Assembly (NCBI RefSeq): GCF_000702885.1
Contig: NZ_JNKO01000008.1
Span: 62,001 to 126,000, forward strand
Reading direction: 5' to 3'
Origin: Oribacterium sp. P6A1
GTDB taxonomy: Bacteria; Bacillota; Clostridia; Lachnospirales; Lachnospiraceae
Length of the DNA stretch: 64,000 nucleotides
Position numbers and translations under genes: made by a program. Below the pieces are notes generated by a model that saw nothing but the letters and a program-made list of their open reading frames with translations, had not been told where the DNA came from and ran no database searches. Positions within the stretch are counted from its first letter, which is position 1, and each line of letters begins with the position of its first letter. Positions 27,356 to 36,555 of this stretch are shown here, piece by piece.

Positions 27356-27437
27356 AATTTTTTCCTCCTTTGTATTATCCGTTTAATAGAAACGGCCTGC
27401 CGGAAAGCTATTTAGTCAGCTTCCTGCATATAGTCAA

Positions 27438-27475
27438 AATAAGCCGTCACTCTCTTACGAAAGCGGCGGCTTATT
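27438..27475 (-). terminator. Hairpin between pflB and pflA
   Basis: AATAAGCCG (27438-27446) pairs with CGGCTTATT (27467-27475), followed on the minus strand by TTATTTTGAC. It is probably a partial terminator that sets the pflB:pflA ratio. Confidence 0.6.
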
Positions 27476-27551
27476 ATCAAGGCTCAGAAAATGATACAAA
27501 GATTTTGGTCACGCACTGGAAAGAATATGTATCATTTAATCCGGTTTTAAA

Positions 27552-29798
27552 TCAGAGTGCCTTATGCTCAGTTCTTGAAATTACATCAAGCTGCTGCTCT
27601 CTTGTAAGATCAATGAACTTAACTGCATATCCTGATACACGGATAGTGAAGTTAGCATACTCAGGCTTCTCAGGGTGCTCCATAGCATCCTTAAGCTTCT
27701 CAACACCGAAAACGTTAACGTTTACGTGGTGTGCACCCTTTGAGAAATAACCATCCATAACTCTTACAAGAGTTGTTGACTGCTCATCCTCTGTGTGTCC
27801 AAGAGCTGCAGGATTGATTGTCTGAGTATTTGAAATACCGTCAAGTGCATACTCGTATGGAAGCTTAGCCACTGAGTTAAGAGATGCAAGAAGACCTGAA
27901 GTCTCGGCACCGTAGCTTGGGTTTGCTCCCGGTGAAAGAGGAGCGCCTGCAGGACGTCCGTCAGGCATAGCACCTGTAGCCTTACCGTATACTACGTTTG
28001 AAGTAATTGTAAGGATAGATGTTGTAGGCTCTGAATCTCTGTATGTATGATGCTTCTTGATCTTGTTAAGGAATGTCTTGAGAAGCTCAACAGCGATCTC
28101 ATCAGCACGGTCATCATCATTACCATACTTAGGGAAATCACCCTCAACCTGATAATCAACTACGAGACCGTCCTCATCACGAACAGTCTTAACCTTCGCA
28201 TACTTGATAGCGGAAAGTGAATCAACTACGTGTGAGAAACCTGCGATACCTGTAGCGAATGTACGGCGTACATCTGTATCGATAAGAGCCATCTCGGCAG
28301 CCTCATAGAAATACTTGTCGTGCATGTACTGGATAAGGTTAAGTACGTTTACATAAACGCCTGCAAGCCAGTCCATCATCTGATCGTACTTATGGCAAAC
28401 CTCATCATAATCAAGATACTCTGATGTGATAGGCTTGTACTCAGGTCCGATCTGCTCCTTTAACTTCTCATCAACACCGCCGTTGATAGCGTAAAGAAGG
28501 CACTTTGCAAGGTTTGCACGGGCACCGAAGAACTGCATCTCCTTACCTGTCTGTGTTGCGGATACGCAGCAGCAGATTGAGTAATCATCGCCCCATACAG
28601 GTCTCATAACATCATCGTTCTCATACTGGATTGATGATGTTGTTACAGAGATCTTTGCAGCGTACTTCTTGAAGTTCTCAGGAAGTCTCTTTGTGTAAAG
28701 AACTGTAAGGTTTGGCTCCGGTGCAGGTCCCATGTTCTCAAGAGTGTGGAGGAAACGGTAGTCGTTCTTTGTAACCATTGAACGTCCGTCCTGACCCATA
28801 CCTGCAACCTCAAGTGTAGCCCATACAGGGTCTCCTGAGAAGAGCTGGTTGTATGAAGGGATTCTTGCGAACTTAACCATACGAAGCTTCATTACGAAGT
28901 GATCGATAAGCTCCTGAGCCTCAGCCTCAGTAAGAGTACCCTCAGCGATATCTCTGTTGATATAGATATCAAGGAATGTAGAAACACGGCCTACTGACAT
29001 AGCAGCACCGTTCTGTGTCTTGATAGCGGAAAGGTATCCGAAGTAGAGCCACTGAACAGCCTCTCTTGCATTCTTTGCAGGAGCTGAAATATCGAAGCCG
29101 TAAGATGCAGCCATCTCCTTCATCTGACGGAGAGCTCTCATCTGATCTGCGATCTCTTCTCTCTTACGTACGATGTCATCTGTCATTGTTCCGTCGCCGC
29201 AGTTGTCGAAATCCTTCTTCTTCTCTTCAATGAGGAAATCGATACCGTAAAGAGCGATTCTTCTGTAATCGCCTACGATACGTCCACGGCCATATGTATC
29301 AGGAAGACCTGTAAGAATATGAGCGTGACGAACCTTCTTCATCTCCGGTGTGTAAGCATCAAATACACCCTGGTTGTGTGTCTTGTGATACTCTGTGAAG
29401 ATCTTGTGAAGAAGTGGATCAGGTGTGTAGCCGTAAGTTGTACAAGCCTGCTCTGCCATCTTGATTCCGCCATAAGGCATGAATGCTCTCTTAAGAGGCT
29501 TATCAGTCTGAAGACCAACAACCTTTTCCTTATCCTTAGAATCGGCTGTTATATAAGCTGCGTCGTAAGCTGTGATACCGGAAACGATCTTGGTCTCCAT
29601 ATCAAGAACTCCGCCCTTAGCTCTTTCTTCCTTCTGTAATCCCTGAACCTCATCCCAGAGCTCCTTTGTAGCATCTGTAGGTCCCTGCAGGAAGCTGGCG
29701 TCACCATCGTATGGTGTGTAGTTATTCTGAATGAATGAACGTACATTTACGTCGCTTGTCCAATGTCCGGCATTAAAGCCTCTCCATTCCTCTCTCAT
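27552..29798 (-). CDS. pflB: Formate C-acetyltransferase (pyruvate formate-lyase)
   Basis: The enzyme splits pyruvate with CoA into acetyl-CoA and formate, the main anaerobic pyruvate exit. The 748-residue protein has the adjacent active-site cysteines in [12 protein letters not shown] (about residue 410) and the glycyl-radical loop RVSGYAVKF near 725. TGGAGG precedes the ATG. A consensus promoter lies about 180 bases upstream, with a palindrome over its -35 box. The 5' leader holds a short ORF. The divergent Rrf2-family gene is the obvious candidate regulator. pflA follows. Confidence 0.98.
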   Translation of the reverse strand: MREEWRGFNAGHWTSDVNVRSFIQNNYTPYDGDASFLQGPTDATKELWDEVQGLQKEERAKGGVLDMETKIVSGITAYDAAYITADSKDKEKVVGLQTDKPLKRAFMPYGGIKMAEQACTTYGYTPDPLLHKIFTEYHKTHNQGVFDAYTPEMKKVRHAHILTGLPDTYGRGRIVGDYRRIALYGIDFLIEEKKKDFDNCGDGTMTDDIVRKREEIADQMRALRQMKEMAASYGFDISAPAKNAREAVQWLYFGYLSAIKTQNGAAMSVGRVSTFLDIYINRDIAEGTLTEAEAQELIDHFVMKLRMVKFARIPSYNQLFSGDPVWATLEVAGMGQDGRSMVTKNDYRFLHTLENMGPAPEPNLTVLYTKRLPENFKKYAAKISVTTSSIQYENDDVMRPVWGDDYSICCCVSATQTGKEMQFFGARANLAKCLLYAINGGVDEKLKEQIGPEYKPITSEYLDYDEVCHKYDQMMDWLAGVYVNVLNLIQYMHDKYFYEAAEMALIDTDVRRTFATGIAGFSHVVDSLSAIKYAKVKTVRDEDGLVVDYQVEGDFPKYGNDDDRADEIAVELLKTFLNKIKKHHTYRDSEPTTSILTITSNVVYGKATGAMPDGRPAGAPLSPGANPSYGAETSGLLASLNSVAKLPYEYALDGISNTQTINPAALGHTEDEQSTTLVRVMDGYFSKGAHHVNVNVFGVEKLKDAMEHPEKPEYANFTIRVSGYAVKFIDLTREQQLDVISRTEHKAL

Positions 29799-29865
29799 TT
29801 CTTTTCCTCCAATAAAACCATTGTCTTATCTGTATAACATCAGAATCCCGGCACATGCAGTATCT

Positions 29866-29907
29866 TCACTGTTTTGTCTTACTTCTGATGCTCTGATAAT
29901 AAACCAT
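29866..29907 (-). CDS. Possible 13-residue leader ORF in the pflB 5' UTR
   Basis: A GGAGG four bases before an ATG starts MVYYQSIRSKTKQ-stop, ending 67 bases before pflB. No amino acid is clearly over-represented, so classical attenuation is not indicated. It may simply be a chance ORF with a good ribosome binding site. Just upstream is the hairpin TGTTGC-ACGC-GCAACA. Confidence 0.3.
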   Translation of the reverse strand: MVYYQSIRSKTKQ

Positions 29908-29977
29908 TGCCTCCATTAATTCTGTTGCACGCGCAACAAAGATGCGAAGCGTGTATACAATTTATGGAAGCATTGGA

Positions 29978-30006
29978 AGTATATTATCTTGACAATAATC
30001 TGTCAA
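29978..30006 (-). promoter_or_regulatory. pflB promoter with overlapping palindromic operator
   Basis: Minus-strand TTGACA (plus 30001-30006), 17 bases, TATACT (plus 29978-29983): a near-consensus promoter. The palindrome TTGACAATAATCTGTCAA (29989-30006) has arms TTGACA/TGTCAA and covers the -35 box, so a bound repressor would block RNA polymerase. The adjacent Rrf2 gene is the likely source of that protein, by inference. Confidence 0.75.
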
Positions 30007-30165
30007 TACACATAAAGGCTTAATAATATATGTTTCTCTTTAAAAACAATAGTATTTATTAATTATGTATTGTCAGCAAAACTGTAGTCGTATTAATATT
30101 GTATAAACTCTAGTGATATGGTAGGATTACCGATATCTCTACGCTTTTTTAGGAGGTTGTTTTTT

Positions 30166-30576
30166 ATGATGATTTCAACAAAAGGACGTTATGCCCTTTC
30201 GACGCTTATAGACATTGCACAGCACTATGACGGAGTAAATCCCGTATGTATTAAGGAAATATCAGAGCGGCAGGGCATATCCCTCAAGTATCTGGAGCAG
30301 ATCATTTCCTTGATGGTCAAGGGCGGGTTTCTGAAATCCGTACGCGGCGCCAAAGGAGGTTATCTTTTCACCCGTCCGACAGAAGAAATAAAAGTCGGGG
30401 ATATTCTTAATGCAGCTGAGGGCAGTCTTGCTCCGGTTGAATGTGTAAGCGGCAATTCCGTGTGCCACAAGTCGGCAAGCTGTCCTTCTTTTTCTTTATA
30501 TAAGGAGATTGATGATGCTATTTATAATGTGGTAAACAAATACACACTATATGATCTTGCCAATCAAAAAAAATAA
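30166..30576 (+). CDS. Rrf2-family transcriptional regulator with Fe-S-type cysteines
   Basis: The 136-residue protein is a winged-helix regulator. STKGRYALSTLIDIAQHY opens the DNA-binding domain and ISLKYLEQIISLMVKGGFLKSVRGAKGGY gives the recognition helix and wing. C93, C100 and C106 in ECVSGNSVCHKSASCPSF match in order and spacing the three cluster-binding Cys of IscR-type proteins, so I infer an iron-sulfur sensor. AGGAGG sits nine bases before the ATG at 30166. It is divergent from pflB. No isc/suf or cysteine genes are adjacent, so control of the pfl region is the simplest reading. Confidence 0.9.
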   Translation: MMISTKGRYALSTLIDIAQHYDGVNPVCIKEISERQGISLKYLEQIISLMVKGGFLKSVRGAKGGYLFTRPTEEIKVGDILNAAEGSLAPVECVSGNSVCHKSASCPSFSLYKEIDDAIYNVVNKYTLYDLANQKK

Positions 30577-30595
30577 AAAAAATTTCAAAATATTG

Positions 30596-30624
30596 TTGAC
30601 ATTCGTTTTGGTATTCGCTAATAT
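30596..30624 (+). promoter_or_regulatory. tRNA-Arg promoter
   Basis: TTGACA (30596-30601), 17-base spacer, TAATAT (30619-30624), placing the start about 35 bases before the mature tRNA. Confidence 0.8.
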
Positions 30625-30664
30625 AACTGAGTCGCTTGAAGAGAGCGGCACAAAACAAAAAGAT

Positions 30665-30738
30665 GCGTGCGTAGCTCAGCTGGATAGAGCGTCTGGCTAC
30701 GGACCAGAAGGTCGTGGGTTCGAATCCTGTCGCACGCA
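30665..30738 (+). tRNA. tRNA-Arg (anticodon ACG)
   Basis: The cloverleaf has acceptor GCGTGCG/CGCACGC, D stem GCTC/GAGC, anticodon stem TCTGG/CCAGA with loop CTACGGA (anticodon ACG, read after A34-to-inosine editing), and T loop TTCGAAT. CCA is not encoded. It has its own promoter and terminator. Confidence 0.95.
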
Positions 30739-30744
30739 TTATTT

Positions 30745-30780
30745 AACCGGATTGCTTCTGCAATCCGGTTTTTTCTTTTT
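30745..30780 (+). terminator. tRNA-Arg terminator
   Basis: AACCGGATTG (30745-30754) pairs with CAATCCGGTT (30761-30770), followed by TTTTTTCTTTTT. Confidence 0.9.
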
Positions 30781-30784
30781 CAAA

Positions 30785-30818
30785 AAAAGAACGCGGTCAG
30801 AAATGATCGCGTTCTTTT
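30785..30818 (-). terminator. Terminator overlapping the end of the DUF5662 gene
   Basis: AAAAGAACGCG (30785-30795) pairs with CGCGTTCTTTT (30808-30818), with T-rich sequence after it on the minus strand. The right arm lies within the last codons of the gene, which ends at 30797. Confidence 0.7.
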
Positions 30819-31360
30819 CTCCTTCTTTTCACTTCTTCCCTGAGATACGAAAAGGCCTTCTCCTCCCCTTCTGTTTTCAGCATCAGAAGAAGCTTTGTAA
30901 TTTCTTTTTTTGTTTCCGGCTCCAAAAGCAAGGTATCCTTTGTAGGCTCAAAGTACTCCCATGCAACACCGTCATGATAGTCTTTCCCTTTATATACTTT
31001 TGCAGCCGCTACCCTGTCACAAAACATCTCGGCCACATATCTGTAGGGCATCCTGCAGCCAACCATGATTCCCTTTTTCTCCAGATCATAGTCACACCAG
31101 TATTCAAAATGGTGTTTATTACGTCCTTTGTGATGGAGCCAGGCGGCGGATACTCCCGTCTTCAGACGTTCCTCGGTATTGGGACTTTTATTGCCCTGGT
31201 AATACTTGATTCCCGTCTTAAACTCCACCCAGGAATACTTTGAAAGGTCATGCATGATTCCCTGTCTGTAAAGTCCCACTCTGAAACAATTCTTCAAAAC
31301 CTCCCATTTATGCCTGTTTATGGTTTTAAAATGTTTCACAGCATTAATTAGATAGTTCAT
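30797..31360 (-). CDS. DUF5662-family protein
   Basis: The 187-residue soluble protein is His-rich and keeps features I associate with DUF5662: GIMHDLSKYSWVEF, a YYQGNKSPN segment, WLHHKGRNKHHFEYW, and MPYRYVAEMFCDRVAAAKVY. The HD and HH pairs and spacing hint at a metal-dependent HD-like fold, but no activity is known to me. It is followed by a terminator inside its 3' end. Its upstream neighbour (31395-31718) lies only 34 bases away on the same strand, so the two may be cotranscribed. Confidence 0.75.
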   Translation of the reverse strand: MNYLINAVKHFKTINRHKWEVLKNCFRVGLYRQGIMHDLSKYSWVEFKTGIKYYQGNKSPNTEERLKTGVSAAWLHHKGRNKHHFEYWCDYDLEKKGIMVGCRMPYRYVAEMFCDRVAAAKVYKGKDYHDGVAWEYFEPTKDTLLLEPETKKEITKLLLMLKTEGEEKAFSYLREEVKRRRKERDHF

Positions 31361-31394
31361 ATTATGTTAATGTTTAACTTCCTTATTTCTACAA

Positions 31395-31718
31395 TCAGAA
31401 TTCGCTCAGCAGCATCTGATTTGCTTTTTTGTGATCTCCCAGGTCTATAAAATAACCGTAAAGAAAATCTCTCTGCCTGGATGTCAATGGGCGGATATGC
31501 GTAGCAGATATATTATTCTTCCCGGGATTATGCAATAAACAATACCCCTTATCGCACAAAAAGTCACGCTCATTTGCGCAGTACCTCTCGCAGAACTCAT
31601 GGTACCATCCGTTTTTGCTGATTATCTCAACGGCTCCTTCTGTGTGTTCACCCCACTCATAAGGAGTAAAAGTACCATCCGGTGAAATCCATCCAAGAAC
31701 AGCTCTCGCATCGTCCAT
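31395..31718 (-). CDS. Hypothetical protein, 107 residues
   Basis: I do not recognise the family. The protein is soluble, with no signal peptide or membrane segment, rich in aromatic residues and cysteine (CERYC, CDKGYC), with a C-terminal helical part HIRPLTSRQRDFLYGYFIDL. A GGAGG lies upstream of the ATG. The Cys pairs might bind metal, but no complete zinc motif is obvious. It may share a transcript with the DUF5662 gene. Confidence 0.6.
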   Translation of the reverse strand: MDDARAVLGWISPDGTFTPYEWGEHTEGAVEIISKNGWYHEFCERYCANERDFLCDKGYCLLHNPGKNNISATHIRPLTSRQRDFLYGYFIDLGDHKKANQMLLSEF

Positions 31719-31857
31719 AACACGCCCTCCTTTTTAGGTAATCCGGGAAATATTTATCATTTTCATCATAACAAAAACATAAGTTGTACTTTATTAATTT
31801 TCACTTAAATCTGCCGGCCCCGTATGTAAAATTATATCCCTTTAAAAACAGCTTATA

Positions 31858-31945
31858 TGACGCAAGTGTCTAAACCCGACATCGGAACCCTTCCGGCATT
31901 CGGCTCCTGTATATTTGAAGACATCTAAAATACAGTGCTGCGTCA
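31858..31945. other. Multi-branched inverted-repeat region of unknown function
   Basis: The 337-base gap 31719-32055 has no gene. Its centre is closed by TGACGCA (31858-31864) and TGCGTCA (31939-31945) and contains further arms, for example CTGTAT/ATACAG. It could be a small RNA or a palindromic remnant. I see no clear promoter or U-tract attached. Confidence 0.3.
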
Positions 31946-31983
31946 GGCTGAATATCAAATTAATGTTCTTTTCTGTATAGCGA

Positions 31984-32037
31984 AAAAGAAGCTTTTCATC
32001 GACTTCAATTAATTGAAACCAATGAAAAGCTTCTTTT
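31984..32037. terminator. Bidirectional terminator after the 65-residue gene
   Basis: A 16-bp perfect stem, AAAAGAAGCTTTTCAT (31984-31999) with ATGAAAAGCTTCTTTT (32022-32037), holds an inner TTCAATTAATTGAA palindrome. Confidence 0.8.
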
Positions 32038-32055
32038 ATTACTTTACATTTCGAT

Positions 32056-32253
32056 TTATTTAGAAACCTCGGACCAGGCCCCCTTCATACCTACGCTTCC
32101 AAACTGACAAGGATTAACCTTTGAATAAAAGTGCTGCATTCCGCTGTCATCGATAACAGATACGCAGAACTGGTTTACATCCTCTACCTCATACATCTTT
32201 CCGTTTGTGAGTCCGTTTGCAAAGCTTGACCCTTTGTACACTAATCTTGTCAT
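32056..32253 (-). CDS. Hypothetical 65-residue protein
   Basis: MTRLVYKGSSFANGLTNGKM begins a small soluble protein that looks like a compact beta-barrel (KGSSFANGLTNGKMYEVEDV, SVIDDSGMQHFYSKV). I recall similar short proteins in Firmicutes but no assigned function. AAGGAG lies upstream of the ATG, and a strong terminator follows, which supports a real, monocistronic gene. Confidence 0.7.
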   Translation of the reverse strand: MTRLVYKGSSFANGLTNGKMYEVEDVNQFCVSVIDDSGMQHFYSKVNPCQFGSVGMKGAWSEVSK

Positions 32254-32472
32254 TATTCTCTACTCTCCTTAAAGCATTATATTGTTTTTCCCCAAAAACA
32301 TCGTAGATTATAGCATTTATATTTGTTAATGCAACTATAAAATTAATTAAATGCCTTTTTGATATACCATACATTCACAGCCTTTACATTTTCAATCCTT
32401 CCAATACCTTATTCCGGCCATAACTCTTCTTCGAAATTCCACATTGCAAAAATATTTTCCACCTTTAAATAT

Positions 32473-32556
32473 CAATATCGTTCATAATCGGGCACTAATA
32501 TTCAATGTAAAGCGCTTTCTCAATGATATTTTCGGTTTACATATTGACCGATATTG
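32473..32556. other. Nested inverted repeats in a 470-base gene-free gap
   Basis: The gap 32254-32724 has no gene. CAATATCG (32473-32480) is complementary to CGATATTG (32549-32556), and inside, TTCAATGTAAA (32501-32511) pairs with most of TTTACATATTGA (32536-32547). There is no U tract, so it is not a terminator for the downstream EAL gene. It might be operators or a structured 3' region. Confidence 0.3.
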
Positions 32557-32724
32557 AATAGTTAAATTTTATTAAATATCATCGAAGCTTTGATCACTCA
32601 TCATTGTCCTTAATCTGTATACAAAAATGATAAACCGGTTTGATAACTATTTGTCATAACACAGCCTCCTCTTTCCGTTTATTTTCCCTTTTTTAATAGT
32701 TTTTTACGGATAATTATCATCTTA

Positions 32725-35700
32725 CTATTCCTTTTGTCCCCGCATCTCTTCGTCTACCACATCACAGATAACAAAGCATGCATTCGGTTCCTCTGTCGGT
32801 GAAGCGGTAAATTTGAGCCAGTGGTGTGTGGCGCCGTCATAAAGAGTCGCCTTTACATATTCACCCTTACAAGCCTTATATGTCATGTCTATCCAGCTCT
32901 TATCAGTCTGGGGGAACGTCTCAAGGTAACCATGTCCCAAAAGCTCATTACGGGACTTTCCGGTCATCTCACAGTAAGCATTGTTGACGAAAATAAATAC
33001 CATATCCATAGGTTTATTATCAGTCTTATCCAGGCGCGGTCTCACCATGACTCCCGGAAGCGGTATGTCGGTGTATGGGTCAGGAATAGTCTCATCCATT
33101 AGAACAACTCCGGTTCCAACGAAACGACGGGCCTTTCGTATACGATTATTTGCAAGTTCTATAATACTCTGAAAATTTGTTGCCTCCGAACCGCTTGCTG
33201 CGCCAAATCTTGCCACCAGGCGGCATTCTCTTCCGTCCGCCTCATTTATATCATTAACCTCCGCCATGCACTCACTTATACAGCCGAATACCACATCTAT
33301 GGGACGTCCTCTTTCACATATTCCGAAATGAGCTCCCTCATTTCTTGAAATAACGGCCGTGCTGCTGAAACTGTTCTTTATTACGTCAGCCATCTTCTTC
33401 AGCAGTTTCATGGCTACTTCTCCGCCATAATCCACCAGCACATCACTGTAGCCTTCGATATTCAGAGCTATATAGATATAGTTCTCACCATTTGTTCTGT
33501 AATTGTTATCAAGCTCAGACAACGCAGTCATCAGTCCCTGTACATTCATAAGACCGGTAACCGGGTCAAGATACCGATTGTCTCTGTTAGGGCCGTCGGC
33601 TATTACGTCATAATCAGCGTCAACCATATAACCCACAAGTCCTATGATTTGATTATCCTTATATACGGGGATCTTAGAAGCAATAATATGATGTGTCACT
33701 CCATCCACCACATTTATTGTGGTGGCATTTAGAATTGATTCTCCCTTTGTAAGAATCCGGATCTCATCTGATTCAAAAGGAGCATCATTCAGATGCCATC
33801 CGATTTCCTCATCAGTCTTTCCCAGAATCTCTTCTCCGCTCTTGTAACCATAATAATTGTAGAATGCTCTTGTAGCACCCAGAAATCTCCTGTTGGTATC
33901 CTTCCAGAACATCTTCAGATTACTTTCATCCAAAATGGATTTCCAGATGAATGATTCCATAGTTTCTATTTCATCAAGTTCAAGATACCCGTACTCAAGA
34001 ACCCGTTTCACAAAAGTCTTCTTACCTTCGGAATCCAGATTTTCAATAGCCGCAGGCTTTATGCAGAAAACAAGCTTATCCTCGTCGGTCTTATTGTCAA
34101 ACAGAAACATAAGCTCCATCCATAAATAGTTTCCGTTATTCCGCTTCATAAGGAAATAATCAGAAAAGAATCCTCGTCCGGATTTTTTTATCCTGTCAAT
34201 GATGTAATCCTTATTCGCAAATTCATTCCATTTTTCTTCCTCTTTATCATACAGTCTGCTCTGAATGGGCACATTACAGAAAATATCATCTCCGCTTATT
34301 ACATCACCTTCCGACTCACATTCCACATTACTTACCACAACCAATCTCAGTTTGTTTTTCAGGTCAAGCACATAAATGCATTCGTATACGGAACTAAGAT
34401 TCCGGATGATATTATCAGTTGCTTCAGTGGCTCTTATCCTGTTATATATCTTTCCATCCAGCACCGCTGAAAGTACAACTCCGTTTCTGGACTTGGCCAC
34501 CAGCTTGAACGAAAAATGCAGATATCTTCCGCGAAACAGAAAAGTCATAAACTCTCCTTTTTCGCTAAGTACAGCCTTATCTGCCAGACTTCTGAATCTG
34601 GGGCTGTAGGTACTCTGCTCAGAATTCATGATGTCATCTATATATTTATCCAGATACTCATCGTCGCCCTCTTTCGGAAGTTCATCAAGGTAACTTACGT
34701 TCCTGAATATCATGTCAAATCTGTTTCCATCATAAAAGAACAGAGCAAGGGGATTATCCGTAACCACATCAATAAGCCCTATCTTCTGATACAGTGTATA
34801 CTCTTCTCTTGATTCGCCAATAATTCCATTGGCACTGAGATGTTCTATGGAATCCGCAAGAGAAAGCGGCTTTCCGTAGAAGTAACCCTGAATTCGTTCA
34901 CAGCCTATCTCCTTAAGAAACTCCACGTGCTCCCTGGTCTCAACACCTTCTGCCAATGTATGAATCCCCAGGCTTTTAGCCATCCTTACCGCCATAGTAA
35001 CGATAGTCTTAGATTTTTCATCAAAGTTTCTGAGGAATCCCATGTCGATCTTTATTTCATCAAAATCAAAATCCTTCAGAATGTTCAGAGAAGAATATCC
35101 GCTTCCGAAATCATCCATCAGAACTTCAAAGCCGGCCTTATGAAAACGGTTTATGGCATCCTTCATCACCTGACTGTCGGAAATAACCGCTGTTTCAGTT
35201 ATCTCAATAGCTATGAGACTTCGTCTCACGCCATGAGCATCACAGGCCGCGGCTATGAACCCTACGGGATCGCAATATTCAAAATCAGAACGGGATATAT
35301 TTATAGATACCTGAACCGAAGTTAAATTCTGTCTTGTTCGCTGCTGAAGCATGGAGATAACTCTTTGGGCAATATACATATCCAGCTTGTAGGAAAGTCC
35401 ATTCTCTTCCAGTACAGGGATAAACTTTCCCGGAGATATCATTCCAAGCTCAGGATCATCCCACCTGGCCAAAGCTTCAACGCTGCAGAGTTTTCCCGAA
35501 AATGTTCTGATTATCGGCTGATAGTAAGGCTCGATCCACCCTTCGGATATAGCCCTGTCTATATTCGATAAAATGTAGCTTTGTTCTGATTCCGGTTTTT
35601 CTGTTATGGGCACAGGAAAAGAAAGGAACACATTGAAAAGAGGTCCTTCAGCCGGACTAAGATAATATCGTCCGAAAGCCTCAACCTGCTTTGTAGTTCC

Positions 35701-36015
35701 TTTTTTTGTTATGATTCTAAATTCTATCTGGGAATACTCGTCTCCGGTATTGGAAATATGTTTACGTATACTCTTTTTTACCGATTCATAGTCTTCAGGA
35801 TGTATCACACCCTTAAAAGTGCCTCCGGTATATTCCAGAAACTCTTCCTTACTTTCACAATCAAATTCATCTATCAGGATATCATTGGCAAAGAGTATCT
35901 CTTCTTTACTCCAATCCGCCTTATGGATAAGGAGACCGCCCGGAATTGCCTTGATAGCATCAAACATATACGATTTTGAGTATTCTCTTTGTGATACTAT
36001 ATTTTCAGCCCGCAT
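32725..36015 (-). CDS. PAS-EAL-PAS-GGDEF(degenerate)-PAS signalling protein
   Basis: The 1096-residue cytosolic protein controls cyclic-di-GMP. An N-terminal PAS domain (1-135) leads into an EAL phosphodiesterase domain: EAL at 180-182, then NISRSDFE, the ITET block, MDDFGSGYSSL, IKIDMGFLRN, AEGVETREH and ERIQGYFYGKP, so the catalytic metal ligands and general base look intact. A middle region holds two PAS-like segments. The GGDEF domain opens with LDPVTGLMN, but its active loop reads SRNEGAHFG instead of GGDEF, so cyclase activity is unlikely. A last PAS occupies about 975-1090. I infer a sensor-controlled phosphodiesterase. No transmembrane helix is visible. The ribosome binding site (GGAG, 11 bases away) is poor. 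Confidence 0.92.
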   Translation of the reverse strand: MRAENIVSQREYSKSYMFDAIKAIPGGLLIHKADWSKEEILFANDILIDEFDCESKEEFLEYTGGTFKGVIHPEDYESVKKSIRKHISNTGDEYSQIEFRIITKKGTTKQVEAFGRYYLSPAEGPLFNVFLSFPVPITEKPESEQSYILSNIDRAISEGWIEPYYQPIIRTFSGKLCSVEALARWDDPELGMISPGKFIPVLEENGLSYKLDMYIAQRVISMLQQRTRQNLTSVQVSINISRSDFEYCDPVGFIAAACDAHGVRRSLIAIEITETAVISDSQVMKDAINRFHKAGFEVLMDDFGSGYSSLNILKDFDFDEIKIDMGFLRNFDEKSKTIVTMAVRMAKSLGIHTLAEGVETREHVEFLKEIGCERIQGYFYGKPLSLADSIEHLSANGIIGESREEYTLYQKIGLIDVVTDNPLALFFYDGNRFDMIFRNVSYLDELPKEGDDEYLDKYIDDIMNSEQSTYSPRFRSLADKAVLSEKGEFMTFLFRGRYLHFSFKLVAKSRNGVVLSAVLDGKIYNRIRATEATDNIIRNLSSVYECIYVLDLKNKLRLVVVSNVECESEGDVISGDDIFCNVPIQSRLYDKEEEKWNEFANKDYIIDRIKKSGRGFFSDYFLMKRNNGNYLWMELMFLFDNKTDEDKLVFCIKPAAIENLDSEGKKTFVKRVLEYGYLELDEIETMESFIWKSILDESNLKMFWKDTNRRFLGATRAFYNYYGYKSGEEILGKTDEEIGWHLNDAPFESDEIRILTKGESILNATTINVVDGVTHHIIASKIPVYKDNQIIGLVGYMVDADYDVIADGPNRDNRYLDPVTGLMNVQGLMTALSELDNNYRTNGENYIYIALNIEGYSDVLVDYGGEVAMKLLKKMADVIKNSFSSTAVISRNEGAHFGICERGRPIDVVFGCISECMAEVNDINEADGRECRLVARFGAASGSEATNFQSIIELANNRIRKARRFVGTGVVLMDETIPDPYTDIPLPGVMVRPRLDKTDNKPMDMVFIFVNNAYCEMTGKSRNELLGHGYLETFPQTDKSWIDMTYKACKGEYVKATLYDGATHHWLKFTASPTEEPNACFVICDVVDEEMRGQKE

Positions 36016-36185
36016 ACCGATAACAACTCCATAGTAGATTTTTTATGCACATAAAATCTTCGCATCTCATGCTGCATCGTAAAGGAATTCCATTCCCTAT
36101 CTCTAAAGCCCACTGATAAAGTCTGAACTCTTTACCTAATCATAGTTTCTAATGTTCTATCGGCAGTATTTTCATAATAAATAAC

Positions 36186-36213
36186 AAAAAAAGCTTGTGT
36201 TTAAAACACAAGC
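36186..36213 (-). terminator. tRNA-Ser terminator
   Basis: GCTTGTGTTT (36193-36202) pairs with AAACACAAGC (36204-36213), and on the minus strand seven T follow. Confidence 0.8.
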
Positions 36214-36222
36214 CCTTACTCG

Positions 36223-36308
36223 CGCAGAGGGTGGGGTTCGAACCCACGTGCCCTTGCGGACAAACGGTTTTCAAGACCGCCTCGTTATGACCACTTCGAT
36301 ACCTCTGC
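36223..36308 (-). tRNA. tRNA-Ser (anticodon TGA)
   Basis: A class II tRNA of 86 nt with a long variable arm. The acceptor is GCAGAGG/CCTCTGC with discriminator G, the anticodon loop CTTGAAA gives TGA, and the T loop is GTTCGAACC. It is the last gene of the tRNA cluster and has its own promoter upstream. Confidence 0.95.
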
Positions 36309-36341
36309 ATATTCAGTTCATTCGCTCTCAGCGACCTGTAT

Positions 36342-36370
36342 AATATACTCATTTTGTCGCACTTAGTCAA
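36342..36370 (-). promoter_or_regulatory. tRNA-Ser promoter
   Basis: Minus-strand TTGACT (plus 36365-36370), 17 bases, TATATT (plus 36342-36347), start near 36335. Confidence 0.65.
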
Positions 36371-36509
36371 TAGCTTTTTGATTTTTATTTTTTCGGTCCT
36401 CGCTCACCTTCCTCTCTCAGGATTCTTATCTCCCTCCCGGATCCGTATATGCTTTTTCTCAGCCGAACCGTTAAAGATCATCCTTTTGTGCCGCCCGGGT
36501 TATGTTTTC

Positions 36510-36542
36510 AAAAAAAGAGAACGTTGAATATTCAACGTTCTC
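36510..36542 (-). terminator. Terminator of the tRNA-Val/Met transcript
   Basis: GAGAACGTTGAA (36517-36528) pairs perfectly with TTCAACGTTCTC (36531-36542), and on the minus strand seven T follow. Confidence 0.85.
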
Positions 36543-36555
36543 AAGAGCCCTTTAA

